Source of the DNA: Billgrantia ethanolica
GTDB lineage: Bacteria; Pseudomonadota; Gammaproteobacteria; Pseudomonadales; Halomonadaceae
Assembly (NCBI RefSeq): GCF_021404305.1
Contig: NZ_JABFTX010000001.1
Span: 868,001-932,000 of the forward strand
Length of the DNA stretch: 64,000 nucleotides
Direction of reading: 5' to 3'
Below, piece by piece: positions 8,038 through 16,012 of the stretch. Within the stretch, counting starts at the first letter, position 1; each line of letters begins with the position of its first letter. A program made the translations under genes and the position numbers. Below the pieces are notes generated by a model. It ran no database searches. It was given only the letters and a program-made list of their open reading frames with translations, and was not told the DNA's origin.

Positions 8038-9321
8038 CTAGGGAGTGGCCGTACCCAGGTCTATCGCGAGCCGCTCCAGGGGCGTTGGCACCTCGATGAT
8101 GCCGGCATCCAGCAGGTACTGCTCGAGGCGCAGATAGCGCCCCTTGTCCACGGCCGCCGGTTGCAAAGAGAAGCGTGGGGCGATGCCGGACCAGGCTTCC
8201 CGATTGATCGGATCGGCCAGGGCAGGCTCGGCCTTTTCCAGCAACGCCCACGCCTCCAAGGGGTGATTGACGAGCCACAGTGCCGCTTCCTCCAGCGCCG
8301 AGACGAAGCGGCGCAGCGCATCGCGCTTGCCATTGAGCTGATCGCGGTTGGCCATCAGGATCAAGCCATCGTGCAGAGGCAGGCCGAACTCCTCGATCGG
8401 CAGGGTATGGGTCAATATGCCTTCATCGGCCAGTTGGCGCGGCAGCAGGTAGCGGTGATGCATCATCATGCCGTCTACATCCTGAGCACGCATGGCATCG
8501 AGCATCGCGTAGTTGGTATCCTGCAACTCCACCAGATCCAGCCCGTTGGCCGTTCCCAGCAGTTCGCTCAGCACGCTTTGCAGCATGGCATCACGACCAT
8601 CGACATCGGTATAACCGATGCGCATGCCTTCGAGGGCCAACTCCTGTTTCTCCAGGTCGGCATTGGCGCGCAGCATCAGCCCCGATACGGGGGCCGCTAT
8701 CAGGGTGGCGATACGCACCAGCGGCATGCCGCCATCGACCAGCAGATGCAGTTGGGTCTGGCGTCCCAACGCCAAGTCGGTGCGTCCTGCAGCCAGCAGC
8801 TTGGCGGGCACGTTGGGGTCGGCCGGTACCACCAGCGCCACATCCAGGCCCCGACGCAGGAACATGCCTTTTTCACGCGCTATCAATAGCGTGGCGTGCT
8901 GGGGGTTGAGGTACCAGTCCAGCGTCACGCTCAGCTGGGTGGTGGGTGGCGGTACGATCGGGTCGGCCGGGGCAGTGACGACCGTGGGCACATCCAGTGC
9001 CGGCTCGCTCGAGCTTGCCTCGTGCTCATCGAGCGCCACCGTCACGTCTGGCAGAAGATGCCCGATGACCCCGACCCCATCGACGACGGGCGGCACCTCG
9101 ACCAGCGACATGGCGCCTTCCGGTGCCAGGGCCTCGCTGATGACCAGAGGGGGGAATACCGTGACCTCGGTGTCGAGTTCGAGTGCCAGCGGTGGCGCGG
9201 GCAGGGGCTCAGCCTCTTCCCCAGCCGGCTCGGCCTGCAGCAACAGCGGCAGCACCAGCAGGGAGGTCGTCAACGCTACCGACAGGATGCGGATCATGGT
9301 GCTGCGATCAAGCTTGGCCAT
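8038..9321 (-). CDS. NMT1/THI5-like periplasmic binding protein with a proline-rich spacer
   Basis: A 427-aa exported protein. Residues 1-30 form a signal peptide ending in LLLQAEPAG. Residues about 31-135 are proline-, glutamate- and valine-rich with no clear fold. From about 136 the NMT1/THI5 or SsuA-like binding domain begins (LDWYLNPQHATLLIAREKGMF). Such proteins bind pyrimidine, sulfonate or thiamine-related ligands for ABC importers. No ATPase or permease gene is adjacent, so its partner is elsewhere or absent. ATG 9321 has GGAG 4 bases upstream; TTG 9336 and ATG 9297 are alternatives. The long spacer is unusual. Confidence 0.8.
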   Translation of the reverse strand: MAKLDRSTMIRILSVALTTSLLVLPLLLQAEPAGEEAEPLPAPPLALELDTEVTVFPPLVISEALAPEGAMSLVEVPPVVDGVGVIGHLLPDVTVALDEHEASSSEPALDVPTVVTAPADPIVPPPTTQLSVTLDWYLNPQHATLLIAREKGMFLRRGLDVALVVPADPNVPAKLLAAGRTDLALGRQTQLHLLVDGGMPLVRIATLIAAPVSGLMLRANADLEKQELALEGMRIGYTDVDGRDAMLQSVLSELLGTANGLDLVELQDTNYAMLDAMRAQDVDGMMMHHRYLLPRQLADEGILTHTLPIEEFGLPLHDGLILMANRDQLNGKRDALRRFVSALEEAALWLVNHPLEAWALLEKAEPALADPINREAWSGIAPRFSLQPAAVDKGRYLRLEQYLLDAGIIEVPTPLERLAIDLGTATP

Positions 9322-9455
9322 GGAGCTCCAAAGCAAGTGTAATCTTCAGTAAGCGACCAGTTTATCGCTGTCATGACAGGCGTGGCTAGCTGAGTCCGCC
9401 CTGCGAGAGTATGGGCAGCATGGCATAATGGAGCCATTCCGGCTCGAGGTCATGC

Positions 9456-11162
9456 ATGGACACCATCAATACGCTGTTTCTGTTATCCGGCTTCCTCATT
9501 GCTCTGAGCGTCGTGGCGAGCCGTATCTCCTCGATGGTGGGCTTGCCGCTGCTGCTGATCTTTCTCGGGCTGGGCATGCTGGCCGGCGAAGACGGTATTC
9601 TGGGAATCCAGTTCGACGATTACTCACTGGCTTTCCTGATTGGTCACCTCGCGCTGGCCATGATCCTTCTCGATGGCGGGCTGCGCACCCGCCTCAAGAC
9701 GTTCCGGGTCGGTTTCCGACCCGCGCTCTCCCTTGCCACGCTCGGCGTTTTCGTTACCAGCGCCATCGTCGGCCTGTTCGCCATGTGGATCTTCGACCTG
9801 ACGCTCGCCCAAGGCCTGCTGGTCGGCGCCATCGTCGGCTCCACCGACGCAGCAGCGGTATTCTCGATGCTCAGCGGCCGCGGCGTGCATCTCAACGAAC
9901 GCGTCAGCGCCACGCTCGAGATCGAATCCGGTACCAACGATCCGATGGCCATTTTCCTGACCCTGCTGCTGGTCGAACTGCTGGTCGGCGACATTCGCGG
10001 GCTGGGGGCCACCGCAATGTTCATGCTGCTACAGTTTGGCCTGGCGTTGGTGATCGGGGTGGGCGGCGGCTGGCTGAGCGCCAAACTGCTGCGCTGGCTG
10101 GATCTCGCCCCCGGGCTCTACTCCCTGCTGGCACTGGGTCTTGGGTTCTGCGTTTTCGGCGCCACCAGCTTCCTTGGCGGCAGCGGCTTCCTGGCGATCT
10201 ATCTCACTGGGTTGATGATCGGCAACCAGCCGGGCCGCCATCTCAACTTCATTCTGCCCGTGCATGATGGCCTGGCCTGGTTGAGCCAGATCGGGCTGTT
10301 CCTCATCCTGGGCCTGCTGGTCAGTCCATCTGGGCTGCTCGAATTCGCCTTGCCGGCCACCCTGGTGGCACTGGTCCTGATCTTCGTCGCCCGCCCGCTG
10401 GCGGTGCTGGTCACGGTCAAGCCGTTCTTTCGCTTCCGTTGGCGGGAGATCGGCTTCATCTCCTGGGTTGGTCTGAGAGGCGCTGTCCCCATCGTTCTGG
10501 CCATCTTCCCGGTAATCGGTGGGGTAGAGAATTCCGCGCTCTATTTCAACGTCGCCTTTGCTGTGGTTCTGCTCTCGCTGCTGATCCAGGGCGGCACTCT
10601 GCCCCTCATGGCACGCTGGACCAAGGTAGAGGTGCCCGTTGGCGTGACCCCCAACAATCGCGGCCCGCTTGGCATCCTGCCGGAAAACGATTACGAGATG
10701 TTCGTCTACAAGGTGGACAACCAGGATCTCGACGATGTCCCCATTCGCCTGTTGCGCTTTCCCTCGGGCGCGGTGATTTCAGCACTGTTCCGCCAGCACG
10801 CCATGCTGCATCCCAAGGGCAGCACGCGTCTGAAGCTTGGCGACGTCATTTGCGTCATCGGGCGTAGCGAGGATCTTCCGGCGCTCAACCGTCTGTTCAG
10901 CGGCGATGCCAAGTTGAAGCGGGAGCGTGCCTTCTTCGGCACTTTCACCTTCGATGGCGATGCCTTGATGCGGGATATCGCCAGCGTCTACGGCCTGACC
11001 CTGAGCCCTGGAGAGAGTGAAATGACCCTGGCCGAATTCGTGTCGCTGCGGGTGGGCGGCCATCCCGTCGTGGGTGACGACGTCGACTGGCACGGCATTC
11101 ACTGGGTGGTCAGCGAGATGGATGGCAATAAGGTGACTCGCGTCGGCTTGCGTTTGTATTGA
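9456..11162 (+). CDS. nhaP2: potassium/proton antiporter, NhaP2 (CvrA) type
   Basis: CPA1-family inner-membrane antiporter exchanging cytoplasmic K+ (or Na+) for protons. The 568-aa protein has about 12-13 transmembrane segments in residues 1-390, with the ion-site stretches GSTDAAAVFSML and ESGTNDPMAIFLTL. A TrkA_C-type ligand-binding domain (about 405-485) and a CorC/HlyC-like domain (about 490-568) follow, as in E. coli NhaP2. GAGG is 6 bases upstream of the ATG. It is followed by a small membrane-peptide gene and converges with nhaD, so the two antiporters sit tail to tail. Confidence 0.9.
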   Translation: MDTINTLFLLSGFLIALSVVASRISSMVGLPLLLIFLGLGMLAGEDGILGIQFDDYSLAFLIGHLALAMILLDGGLRTRLKTFRVGFRPALSLATLGVFVTSAIVGLFAMWIFDLTLAQGLLVGAIVGSTDAAAVFSMLSGRGVHLNERVSATLEIESGTNDPMAIFLTLLLVELLVGDIRGLGATAMFMLLQFGLALVIGVGGGWLSAKLLRWLDLAPGLYSLLALGLGFCVFGATSFLGGSGFLAIYLTGLMIGNQPGRHLNFILPVHDGLAWLSQIGLFLILGLLVSPSGLLEFALPATLVALVLIFVARPLAVLVTVKPFFRFRWREIGFISWVGLRGAVPIVLAIFPVIGGVENSALYFNVAFAVVLLSLLIQGGTLPLMARWTKVEVPVGVTPNNRGPLGILPENDYEMFVYKVDNQDLDDVPIRLLRFPSGAVISALFRQHAMLHPKGSTRLKLGDVICVIGRSEDLPALNRLFSGDAKLKRERAFFGTFTFDGDALMRDIASVYGLTLSPGESEMTLAEFVSLRVGGHPVVGDDVDWHGIHWVVSEMDGNKVTRVGLRLY

Positions 11163-11206
11163 GGCCTTCTCTGTGCCTGATGTGCCGCATGTCACTGCCG
11201 CTTCGC

Positions 11207-11235
11207 TTGCAGCGCGGGTAGGGGGCTTCTATCTT
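11207..11235 (+). promoter_or_regulatory. candidate promoter of the 28-residue membrane peptide
   Basis: TTGCAG (11207-11212), a 17-base spacer and TATCTT (11230-11235) form a weak sigma-70-like promoter that would start transcription about 30 bases before the small ORF. Each box matches the consensus at only 3-4 positions. Confidence 0.3.
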
Positions 11236-11273
11236 TTTCGTAACATTGATCGGCATCGACAGGGAGACGTCAC

Positions 11274-11360
11274 ATGCTCAAATTTCTGGCAAGCACCGTC
11301 GGGATCATCTTTCTCATTGGCCTGCTGGTGGTCATCGGTCTGCTGATGCTCATCTTCTGA
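11274..11360 (+). CDS. small single-span membrane peptide, 28 aa
   Basis: ATG 11274 to TGA 11358-11360 encodes a 28-aa peptide with a short MLKF start and then an almost unbroken hydrophobic segment of glycine, leucine, isoleucine and valine, enough for one membrane helix. AGGGAGA lies 7-8 bases upstream, a weak promoter precedes it, and a strong terminator follows at 11391-11420, so it has the parts of an independent gene. Size and character recall KdpF-like accessory peptides, and it sits between two cation antiporter genes. The function is unknown; coding status is inferred. Confidence 0.6.
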   Translation: MLKFLASTVGIIFLIGLLVVIGLLMLIF

Positions 11361-11390
11361 TACTCCTCCCCTACAACGGCGTCAGATACG

Positions 11391-11420
11391 AGACGGGGCA
11401 GCCAAGCTGCCCCGTCTTTC
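11391..11420. terminator. intrinsic terminator between small ORF and nhaD
   Basis: A 12-bp stem (AGACGGGGCAGC with GCTGCCCCGTCT) around a CAA loop, then TTC. It lies between convergent transcription units and can serve both the small ORF on the plus strand and nhaD on the minus strand. Confidence 0.8.
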
Positions 11421-11438
11421 ATCGTACTACCGGCTTAC

Positions 11439-12920
11439 TCAGCCGATGGCGAAGCTGGCCGCATTGAGCCATAGGTGAACCGTGATGCTGGCCACATAGC
11501 CCAGCAGGATCACCGGCGCCCAGCGCAAGTGGCCCATGAAGGTATAGTTGCCACGCGCCTGGCCCATGAGAGCGACACCCGCAGCGGAGCCGATCGACAG
11601 CACGCTGCCACCCACACCCGCCGTCAGGGTGATCAGCAGCCAGTGCCCATGGGACATGTCGGGTTGCATGGTCAGCACGGCGAACATCACGGGGATGTTG
11701 TCGACCACGGCAGAGACCAGCCCCAGCACGATGTTGGCCCAGGTCGGGTTCCAGCCCAGGTAGAGCGCCTCGGAAAGCAACCCCAGATAGCCCATGAAGC
11801 CCAGACCACCCACGCACATCACGACGCCGTAGAAGAACAGCAGGGTATCCCACTCGGCGCGCGCCACGCGATTGAACACGTCGAAGGGCACCACGCTGCC
11901 GAGCTGTGCCAATTTACGCTCGTCGCCACGGGCAGTGTAGCGAGCACGTTTGCGCTCCAGCGAGCGCGGCAGGCTACGGCGCAGGTAATAGCCGAAGAAC
12001 TGCAGGTACCCAAGGCCCGTCATCATGCCCAGTACCGGCGGCAAGTGGAGCAGGGTGTGGCAGGCCACCGCCGTGGCCACGGTGAGCAGGAACAGGGCGA
12101 TGATGCGGCGTGCACCGCGCTTGAGCCAGACGTCCTCGTACACGCCTTCCGGTTTGCGATTGTTGATGAAGAAGCTCATCACCACCGCGGGAATGATGAA
12201 ATTGACGATGGAAGGAATCAGCAGCGTGAAGAACTCATAGAATTGCACGATGCCGGCCTGCCACACCATCAGCGTGGTGATGTCGCCGAACGGGCTGAAT
12301 GCGCCACCGGCATTGGCGGCCACCACGATATTGATGCAGCACAGGTTGATGAAGCGCTTGTCGCCCTCGGCCACCTTGGTCACCACCGCGCACATCAGCA
12401 TGGCCGTGGTCAGGTTGTCGGCGATGGGCGAGATCACGAAGGCCAGCACGCCCGTCAGCCAGAAGAGCTGCCGATAGCTGAAGCCCTTGCGTACCATCCA
12501 TGAGCGCAGAGCATCGAAGACGCGGCGCTCGTCCATGGCGTTGATGTAGGTCATCGCCACCAGCAGGAAGAGCATCAGTTCGGTGAACTCGAGCAGGGTT
12601 TCGCGGAAGGCGTGCTCGGCCTGGTCGGGCATGCCGGCCTGCACGTAAACCCAGCCGATCATCGTCCAGATCAAGCCAGCGGCAACCAGCACCGGCTTCG
12701 ACTTGCGCATGTGCAGCTTCTCTTCGGCCATGACCAGGGAGTAGGCCAACACGAAGATCAGGACTGCCAGGAAGCCGACCATCGAGCCGGTCATCGGAAT
12801 GCTTCCGGTGACGGCAAGGGCGGTCGGACTGAAGGTCAAAGCGAGAAGAGCGAGCAGGGCAATGCCAGACCACCGGGAAAGGCCCCGGAGCCTGGCAAGG
12901 GAACAAAAGCCGATAGGCAT
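11439..12920 (-). CDS. nhaD: sodium/proton antiporter NhaD
   Basis: NhaD-type Na+(Li+)/H+ antiporter of the inner membrane, found mainly in marine and halophilic bacteria, active at alkaline pH. The 493-aa protein has a probable cleavable or uncleaved N-terminal hydrophobic segment (about 17-36, ending TALA) and about 12 further spans. Family features include SPIADNLTTAMLM, NAGGAFSPFGDITTLMVW and a VDNIPVMFAV stretch, where polar residues sit in the membrane. Length matches known NhaD proteins. It is monocistronic, ending at the shared terminator, and fits a sodium-rich habitat with ectoine synthesis. Confidence 0.92.
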   Translation of the reverse strand: MPIGFCSLARLRGLSRWSGIALLALLALTFSPTALAVTGSIPMTGSMVGFLAVLIFVLAYSLVMAEEKLHMRKSKPVLVAAGLIWTMIGWVYVQAGMPDQAEHAFRETLLEFTELMLFLLVAMTYINAMDERRVFDALRSWMVRKGFSYRQLFWLTGVLAFVISPIADNLTTAMLMCAVVTKVAEGDKRFINLCCINIVVAANAGGAFSPFGDITTLMVWQAGIVQFYEFFTLLIPSIVNFIIPAVVMSFFINNRKPEGVYEDVWLKRGARRIIALFLLTVATAVACHTLLHLPPVLGMMTGLGYLQFFGYYLRRSLPRSLERKRARYTARGDERKLAQLGSVVPFDVFNRVARAEWDTLLFFYGVVMCVGGLGFMGYLGLLSEALYLGWNPTWANIVLGLVSAVVDNIPVMFAVLTMQPDMSHGHWLLITLTAGVGGSVLSIGSAAGVALMGQARGNYTFMGHLRWAPVILLGYVASITVHLWLNAASFAIG

Positions 12921-13050
12921 GGATTGAGTTCCTGGATGGAGTGGTAGGGGAGGGATGAAAAACGGCGCTATTCTAACATCTCATATTGCACCGCAATAGA
13001 GGTCCCCAACGCTGATATCGGGCTAGTGGCATTAATTTTCGTGGCGCAAT

Positions 13051-13080
13051 AAAAAAGCCCCTGACAAGGGTCAGGGGCTT
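13051..13080 (-). terminator. intrinsic terminator of tRNA-Ser
   Basis: On the minus strand, AAGCCCCTGA and TCAGGGGCTT form a 10-bp stem around CCCTTG, followed directly by a run of six Ts. It lies 11 bases beyond the tRNA 3' end. It is a textbook rho-independent terminator. Confidence 0.9.
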
Positions 13081-13090
13081 CGTGTCTAGG

Positions 13091-13180
13091 TGGCGGAGGG
13101 ACAGGGATTCGAACCCTGGAAAGGCTTTCACCTTTGCCGGTTTTCAAGACCGGTGCATTCAACCGCTCTGCCATCCCTCC
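13091..13180 (-). tRNA. tRNA-Ser (anticodon TGA)
   Basis: A 90-base class II tRNA on the minus strand. The acceptor stem GGAGGGA pairs with TCCCTCC, followed by discriminator G and an encoded CCA (13091-13093). The anticodon loop reads CTTGAAA with TGA at 13144-13146 on the plus coordinate. A long variable arm precedes GGTTCGAATCC of the T arm, as expected for serine. It reads UCA and related codons. Confidence 0.95.
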
Positions 13181-13195
13181 GGCTCACGGGGGCGA

Positions 13196-13223
13196 ATATT
13201 ACCAGTTATGCTCATAAGGTCAA
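13196..13223 (-). promoter_or_regulatory. tRNA-Ser promoter with GC-rich discriminator
   Basis: On the minus strand TTGACC (13218-13223) is followed after 16 bases by TAATAT (13196-13201) and then a C-rich discriminator before the tRNA. GC-rich discriminators are typical of stringently controlled stable-RNA promoters. Confidence 0.6.
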
Positions 13224-13255
13224 GAGCATCGCTGCGTTACCGTCGAGGAGTCGTC

Positions 13256-13699
13256 ATGTCAGCCCCGCACGACACACGAATTGGCCCCATCGTCGCCGTC
13301 GCGGCGGCGGCAATCGAGCAGGGCAGAGTGCTGGTCGTGCGACGCTCCAAACCGCCCAACGCCAACAAGTTCGCACTGCCCGGTGGTCGCGTGGAGCCGG
13401 GCGAGACGCTGTTCGAGGCCGCAGTGCGTGAATTGCGTGAGGAAACCGGTATCGAGGCCGAGGCCGAGCGTGTTGTGACCGCCATTGAGGAGATTCATCA
13501 AGACCCCCGGGGACGCTTGCTGCACCACTACGTGATCGTCGTGGTGAGCTGCCGGACGCTCGGCGGAAATGCAGTTGCCGGCGACGATGCCAGTGAAATT
13601 CGCTGGCTCGACCGCACACAGATAGGGGAAGAACCGGAGCTGTGCGCAAACACCCGGCGGGTGGCCGCTGCGCTGTTCGAACCACTATACTGGCGATGA
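13256..13699 (+). CDS. Nudix hydrolase
   Basis: A 147-aa Nudix protein. The box GGRVEPGETLFEAAVRELRE with following EETGI (about residues 43-66) has all the conserved G, E, RE and EE positions. The N-terminal strand VAVAAAAIEQGRVLVVRRS resembles ADP-ribose or (d)NTP pyrophosphatases; the substrate cannot be told from sequence. ATG 13256 has GAGGAG 5-6 bases upstream. It is divergent from tRNA-Ser and alone on its strand until yccA, 109 bases on. Confidence 0.88.
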   Translation: MSAPHDTRIGPIVAVAAAAIEQGRVLVVRRSKPPNANKFALPGGRVEPGETLFEAAVRELREETGIEAEAERVVTAIEEIHQDPRGRLLHHYVIVVVSCRTLGGNAVAGDDASEIRWLDRTQIGEEPELCANTRRVAAALFEPLYWR

Positions 13700-13808
13700 A
13701 GATGCGTTGAGCGTTGTAGAACTAAGGACTTGCGTCGGGAACCAACCGACGGCATCCTTGGTCCACTGCTGAGATCAACCAAGATCAACTACAGGGAGCT
13801 CTCGATCA

Positions 13809-14477
13809 ATGGCCTATCACGACACACATGTGGCCCAGCACTCGTCCCAGGCCGTCAGCGCCAACAAGGTTCTACGCAACACCTACGCGCTGCTGGCGAT
13901 GACGCTGCTGTTCTCCGCCGTCACAGCGGGTGCCGCCATGGCCATGGGCGTCGAGCGGATGAACATCCTCGTGTTCTTCATCGGCGCATACGGCTTGATG
14001 TTCCTGGTCCACAAGACCGCCAACTCGGCTACCGGCCTGCTGGCCACCTTCGCCTTCACCGGCTTCATGGGCTTCACCCTCGGCCCGATCCTCAGTGCCT
14101 ACCTGGCCCTGCCCAACGGCCCCGCGCTGATCATGAACGCGCTGGCCATGACCGGCCTGACCTTCATCGGGCTTTCCGCCGTGGCACTGGTGTCCAAGAA
14201 GGACTTCAGCTTCCTGGCCAACTTCCTGCTGGCGGGCGCCATCGTGCTGATCCTGGCCATGGTCGCAGGCCTGATCTTCCAGATTCCCACCCTGATGCTG
14301 ATGGTATCTGCCGGCTTCGTGCTGTTCGCTTCGGCCGCCATTCTCTATCAGACCAGCGAGATCGTGCACCGTGCCGGCGAGACCAACTACATCCTCGCCA
14401 CCATCACGCTATACGTCTCGATCTACAACCTCTTCGTCAGCCTGCTGGCGCTGCTCGGCATCATGAGCAACGACTGA
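13809..14477 (+). CDS. yccA: Bax inhibitor-1/YccA family membrane protein
   Basis: A 222-aa inner-membrane protein of the UPF0005/BI-1 family with seven hydrophobic spans and a short soluble N-terminus (MAYHDTHVAQHSSQAVSANK). E. coli YccA binds and modulates the FtsH protease. The family ends in an acidic tail; here it ends IMSND. In E. coli yccA is next to tusE, and here the tus genes also follow directly (tusD starts 71 bases later), which supports the assignment. GGGAG lies about 11 bases before the ATG. Confidence 0.88.
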   Translation: MAYHDTHVAQHSSQAVSANKVLRNTYALLAMTLLFSAVTAGAAMAMGVERMNILVFFIGAYGLMFLVHKTANSATGLLATFAFTGFMGFTLGPILSAYLALPNGPALIMNALAMTGLTFIGLSAVALVSKKDFSFLANFLLAGAIVLILAMVAGLIFQIPTLMLMVSAGFVLFASAAILYQTSEIVHRAGETNYILATITLYVSIYNLFVSLLALLGIMSND

Positions 14478-14501
14478 TCGCCCATCACGAGGGTATCGCC
14501 G

Positions 14502-14521
14502 GGCCCCGCTGATGCGGGGCC
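14502..14521 (+). terminator. hairpin after yccA
   Basis: GGCCCCGC and GCGGGGCC form an 8-bp perfect stem around TGAT, 24 bases after the yccA stop. There is only a short GTTTG after it, so termination may be partial and allow read-through into tusD. Confidence 0.5.
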
Positions 14522-14548
14522 TGCGCGTTTGAGAAGACAGGTACCGCC

Positions 14549-14941
14549 ATGCGTTACGCTCTACTCGTCCAGGGAGCGCCCTACAGCAGCCAGGCGTCCC
14601 ATTCCGCGCTGCGCTTCGCCTCGGCGCTACTGGTCCGCGGTCATCGCCTGGAGTGCGTCTTCTTCTATCATGAAGGGGTGTACAACGCCGCCCGCTTGGC
14701 CGCACCGCCCCAGGACGAGCCGCACCTCTACGACGCCTGGTGCGCACTCAATGCCGAACATGGTACGCAGCTGCAGGTGTGCATTGCCGCCGCTCTGCGC
14801 CGCGGCATGCTCGACGAGCGAGAGGCCAGCCGCCACGGCAAGCACGGCCATAGCGTCGAGCCCCCCTTCGAACTGACGGGGCTCGGGCAGTTGATCGACC
14901 TGGGGCAGAGCGTCGACCGCTTGGTGACCTTTGCCCCCTGA
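14549..14941 (+). CDS. tusD: sulfur relay protein TusD (DsrE family)
   Basis: Part of the TusBCD complex that passes persulfide sulfur from TusA to TusE during 2-thiouridine formation at tRNA position 34. The 130-aa protein has a DsrE fold and the catalytic cysteine at C78 (QVCIAAALRRG), the same position as in E. coli TusD. It is followed by tusC, tusB and tusE on the same strand. The histidine-rich SRHGKHGHS loop (about 93-101) follows the active site. Confidence 0.92.
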   Translation: MRYALLVQGAPYSSQASHSALRFASALLVRGHRLECVFFYHEGVYNAARLAAPPQDEPHLYDAWCALNAEHGTQLQVCIAAALRRGMLDEREASRHGKHGHSVEPPFELTGLGQLIDLGQSVDRLVTFAP

Positions 14942-14954
14942 GGAGAACGAACGG

Positions 14955-15332
14955 ATGTCGTCACACGCCCTTGCCACCGGAGACCTGCTGGTCATCCTGC
15001 GCCATGCACCGCATGGCAGCAGCTGGCTGCGCGAAGGCCTGGATGCGGCGCTGGTGGCCGCGGCCTTCGGCCAGTCGGTGACGCTGCTGTTCCAGAGCGA
15101 TGGCGTACTGGCTCTGGCCCGTGGCCAGCAAGCCGGGCCGCTGGGCCAGAAGAGCACCGCGCCCACCCTGGACATGCTGACCATGTACGACATCGAGTCG
15201 CTGTTCTTCGTCGAGGATGCCCTGGCGAGCTTCGGCCTGACTCAGCAGGACCTGCAGCTCCCGGCCTCGGGAATCCCTGTCACCGCGATTCCCGAACTAC
15301 TTGCCGGCCACAAGCAGATCCTGACTTTCTGA
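14955..15332 (+). CDS. tusC: sulfur relay protein TusC (DsrF family)
   Basis: Second subunit of the cytoplasmic TusBCD hexamer. The 125-aa protein has the DsrE/F fold with LDAALVAAAFGQSVTLLFQSDGV-like pattern near residues 29-50 and the family TMYDIESLFF segment. It carries no cysteine at the TusD catalytic place, as expected for TusC. ATG 14955 has AGGAGAA 7 bases upstream, at the tusD stop. An earlier in-frame ATG at 14931 would overlap tusD. Confidence 0.9.
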   Translation: MSSHALATGDLLVILRHAPHGSSWLREGLDAALVAAAFGQSVTLLFQSDGVLALARGQQAGPLGQKSTAPTLDMLTMYDIESLFFVEDALASFGLTQQDLQLPASGIPVTAIPELLAGHKQILTF

Positions 15333-15359
15333 TAGGCTTCGATGCCACTGTGAGGCTTC

Positions 15360-15650
15360 ATGATCCTGCATATTCTCAACCGACCGCCCAGTTCGAGCCT
15401 GGTGTATCGCGAAGCGCTCGCCGCCATGAGCGACACGGACCGCCTGCTGCTGGTCGAAGATGGCGTGCTGGGTGCACTGACGTCCCAGGTACGCCATTTC
15501 CAGCAGGTTGAGGGGCGCCTGTTCGCACTGCGTGAGGATCTGCACGCACGCGGGCTCGAGGGCCAGTGCGATGCCAGCGTTCAGGTCGTCGATGTGGATG
15601 GCTTCGTCACTCTGACCGAAGAAGCCAACAAGACAGTGAGCTGGTTCTGA
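15360..15650 (+). CDS. tusB: sulfur relay protein TusB (DsrH family)
   Basis: Third TusBCD subunit, 96 aa, typical TusB length. It starts MILHILNRPPSSS and contains the DsrH core LLLVEDGVLGAL and ends VSWF. It lies 27 bases after tusC, and its TGA overlaps the ATG of tusE by one base (TGATG), so these are translationally coupled. Confidence 0.9.
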   Translation: MILHILNRPPSSSLVYREALAAMSDTDRLLLVEDGVLGALTSQVRHFQQVEGRLFALREDLHARGLEGQCDASVQVVDVDGFVTLTEEANKTVSWF

Positions 15651-16003
15651 TGGCTTCCAGCGAGGTTGCACGCTATCTGAACGTCGGCGACAGACGCATC
15701 GCCCTGGACCCCGAAGGCTATCTCGTCGAGCTCAGCGACTGGACGCCGGCCGTGGCCGAGGCCCTGGCCGCCGAGGAGGGACGTGAACTCGGCGAGGAGC
15801 ACTGGGAGGTGATCGAGGTGATCCGCGATTTCTATGCCCGCTATCAGGCCTCACCGGCCATGCGCCCGCTGGTCAAGGCGGTAGGGCTGGCTCTGGGGCC
15901 GGAGAAGGGGCACTCGCTGCATCTGATGCGCCTGTTCCCCGACAGTCCCGCCAAGGTAACGGCTCGCCTTGCCGGGCTGCCGAAACCTGCCAATTGCCTC
16001 TGA
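15650..16003 (+). CDS. tusE: TusE/DsrC-family sulfur carrier
   Basis: A 117-aa protein that accepts sulfur from TusBCD and delivers it to MnmA in E. coli. It has the DsrC fold with HWEVIEVIRDFYARY and ends in GLPKPANCL, where the penultimate C116 is the sulfur-carrying cysteine. The second DsrC cysteine about ten residues earlier is missing (alanine region), which points to TusE rather than dissimilatory DsrC. Start overlaps the tusB stop. No other dsr sulfur-oxidation genes are present. Confidence 0.92.
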   Translation: MASSEVARYLNVGDRRIALDPEGYLVELSDWTPAVAEALAAEEGRELGEEHWEVIEVIRDFYARYQASPAMRPLVKAVGLALGPEKGHSLHLMRLFPDSPAKVTARLAGLPKPANCL

Positions 16004-16012
16004 CGGCCTCAC

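Noticed and set aside
15650..16003. TusE as dissimilatory DsrC of a sulfur-oxidation pathway
   Set aside because: Only the penultimate cysteine is present and no dsrAB or other dsr genes lie nearby, so tRNA thiolation is the better reading.
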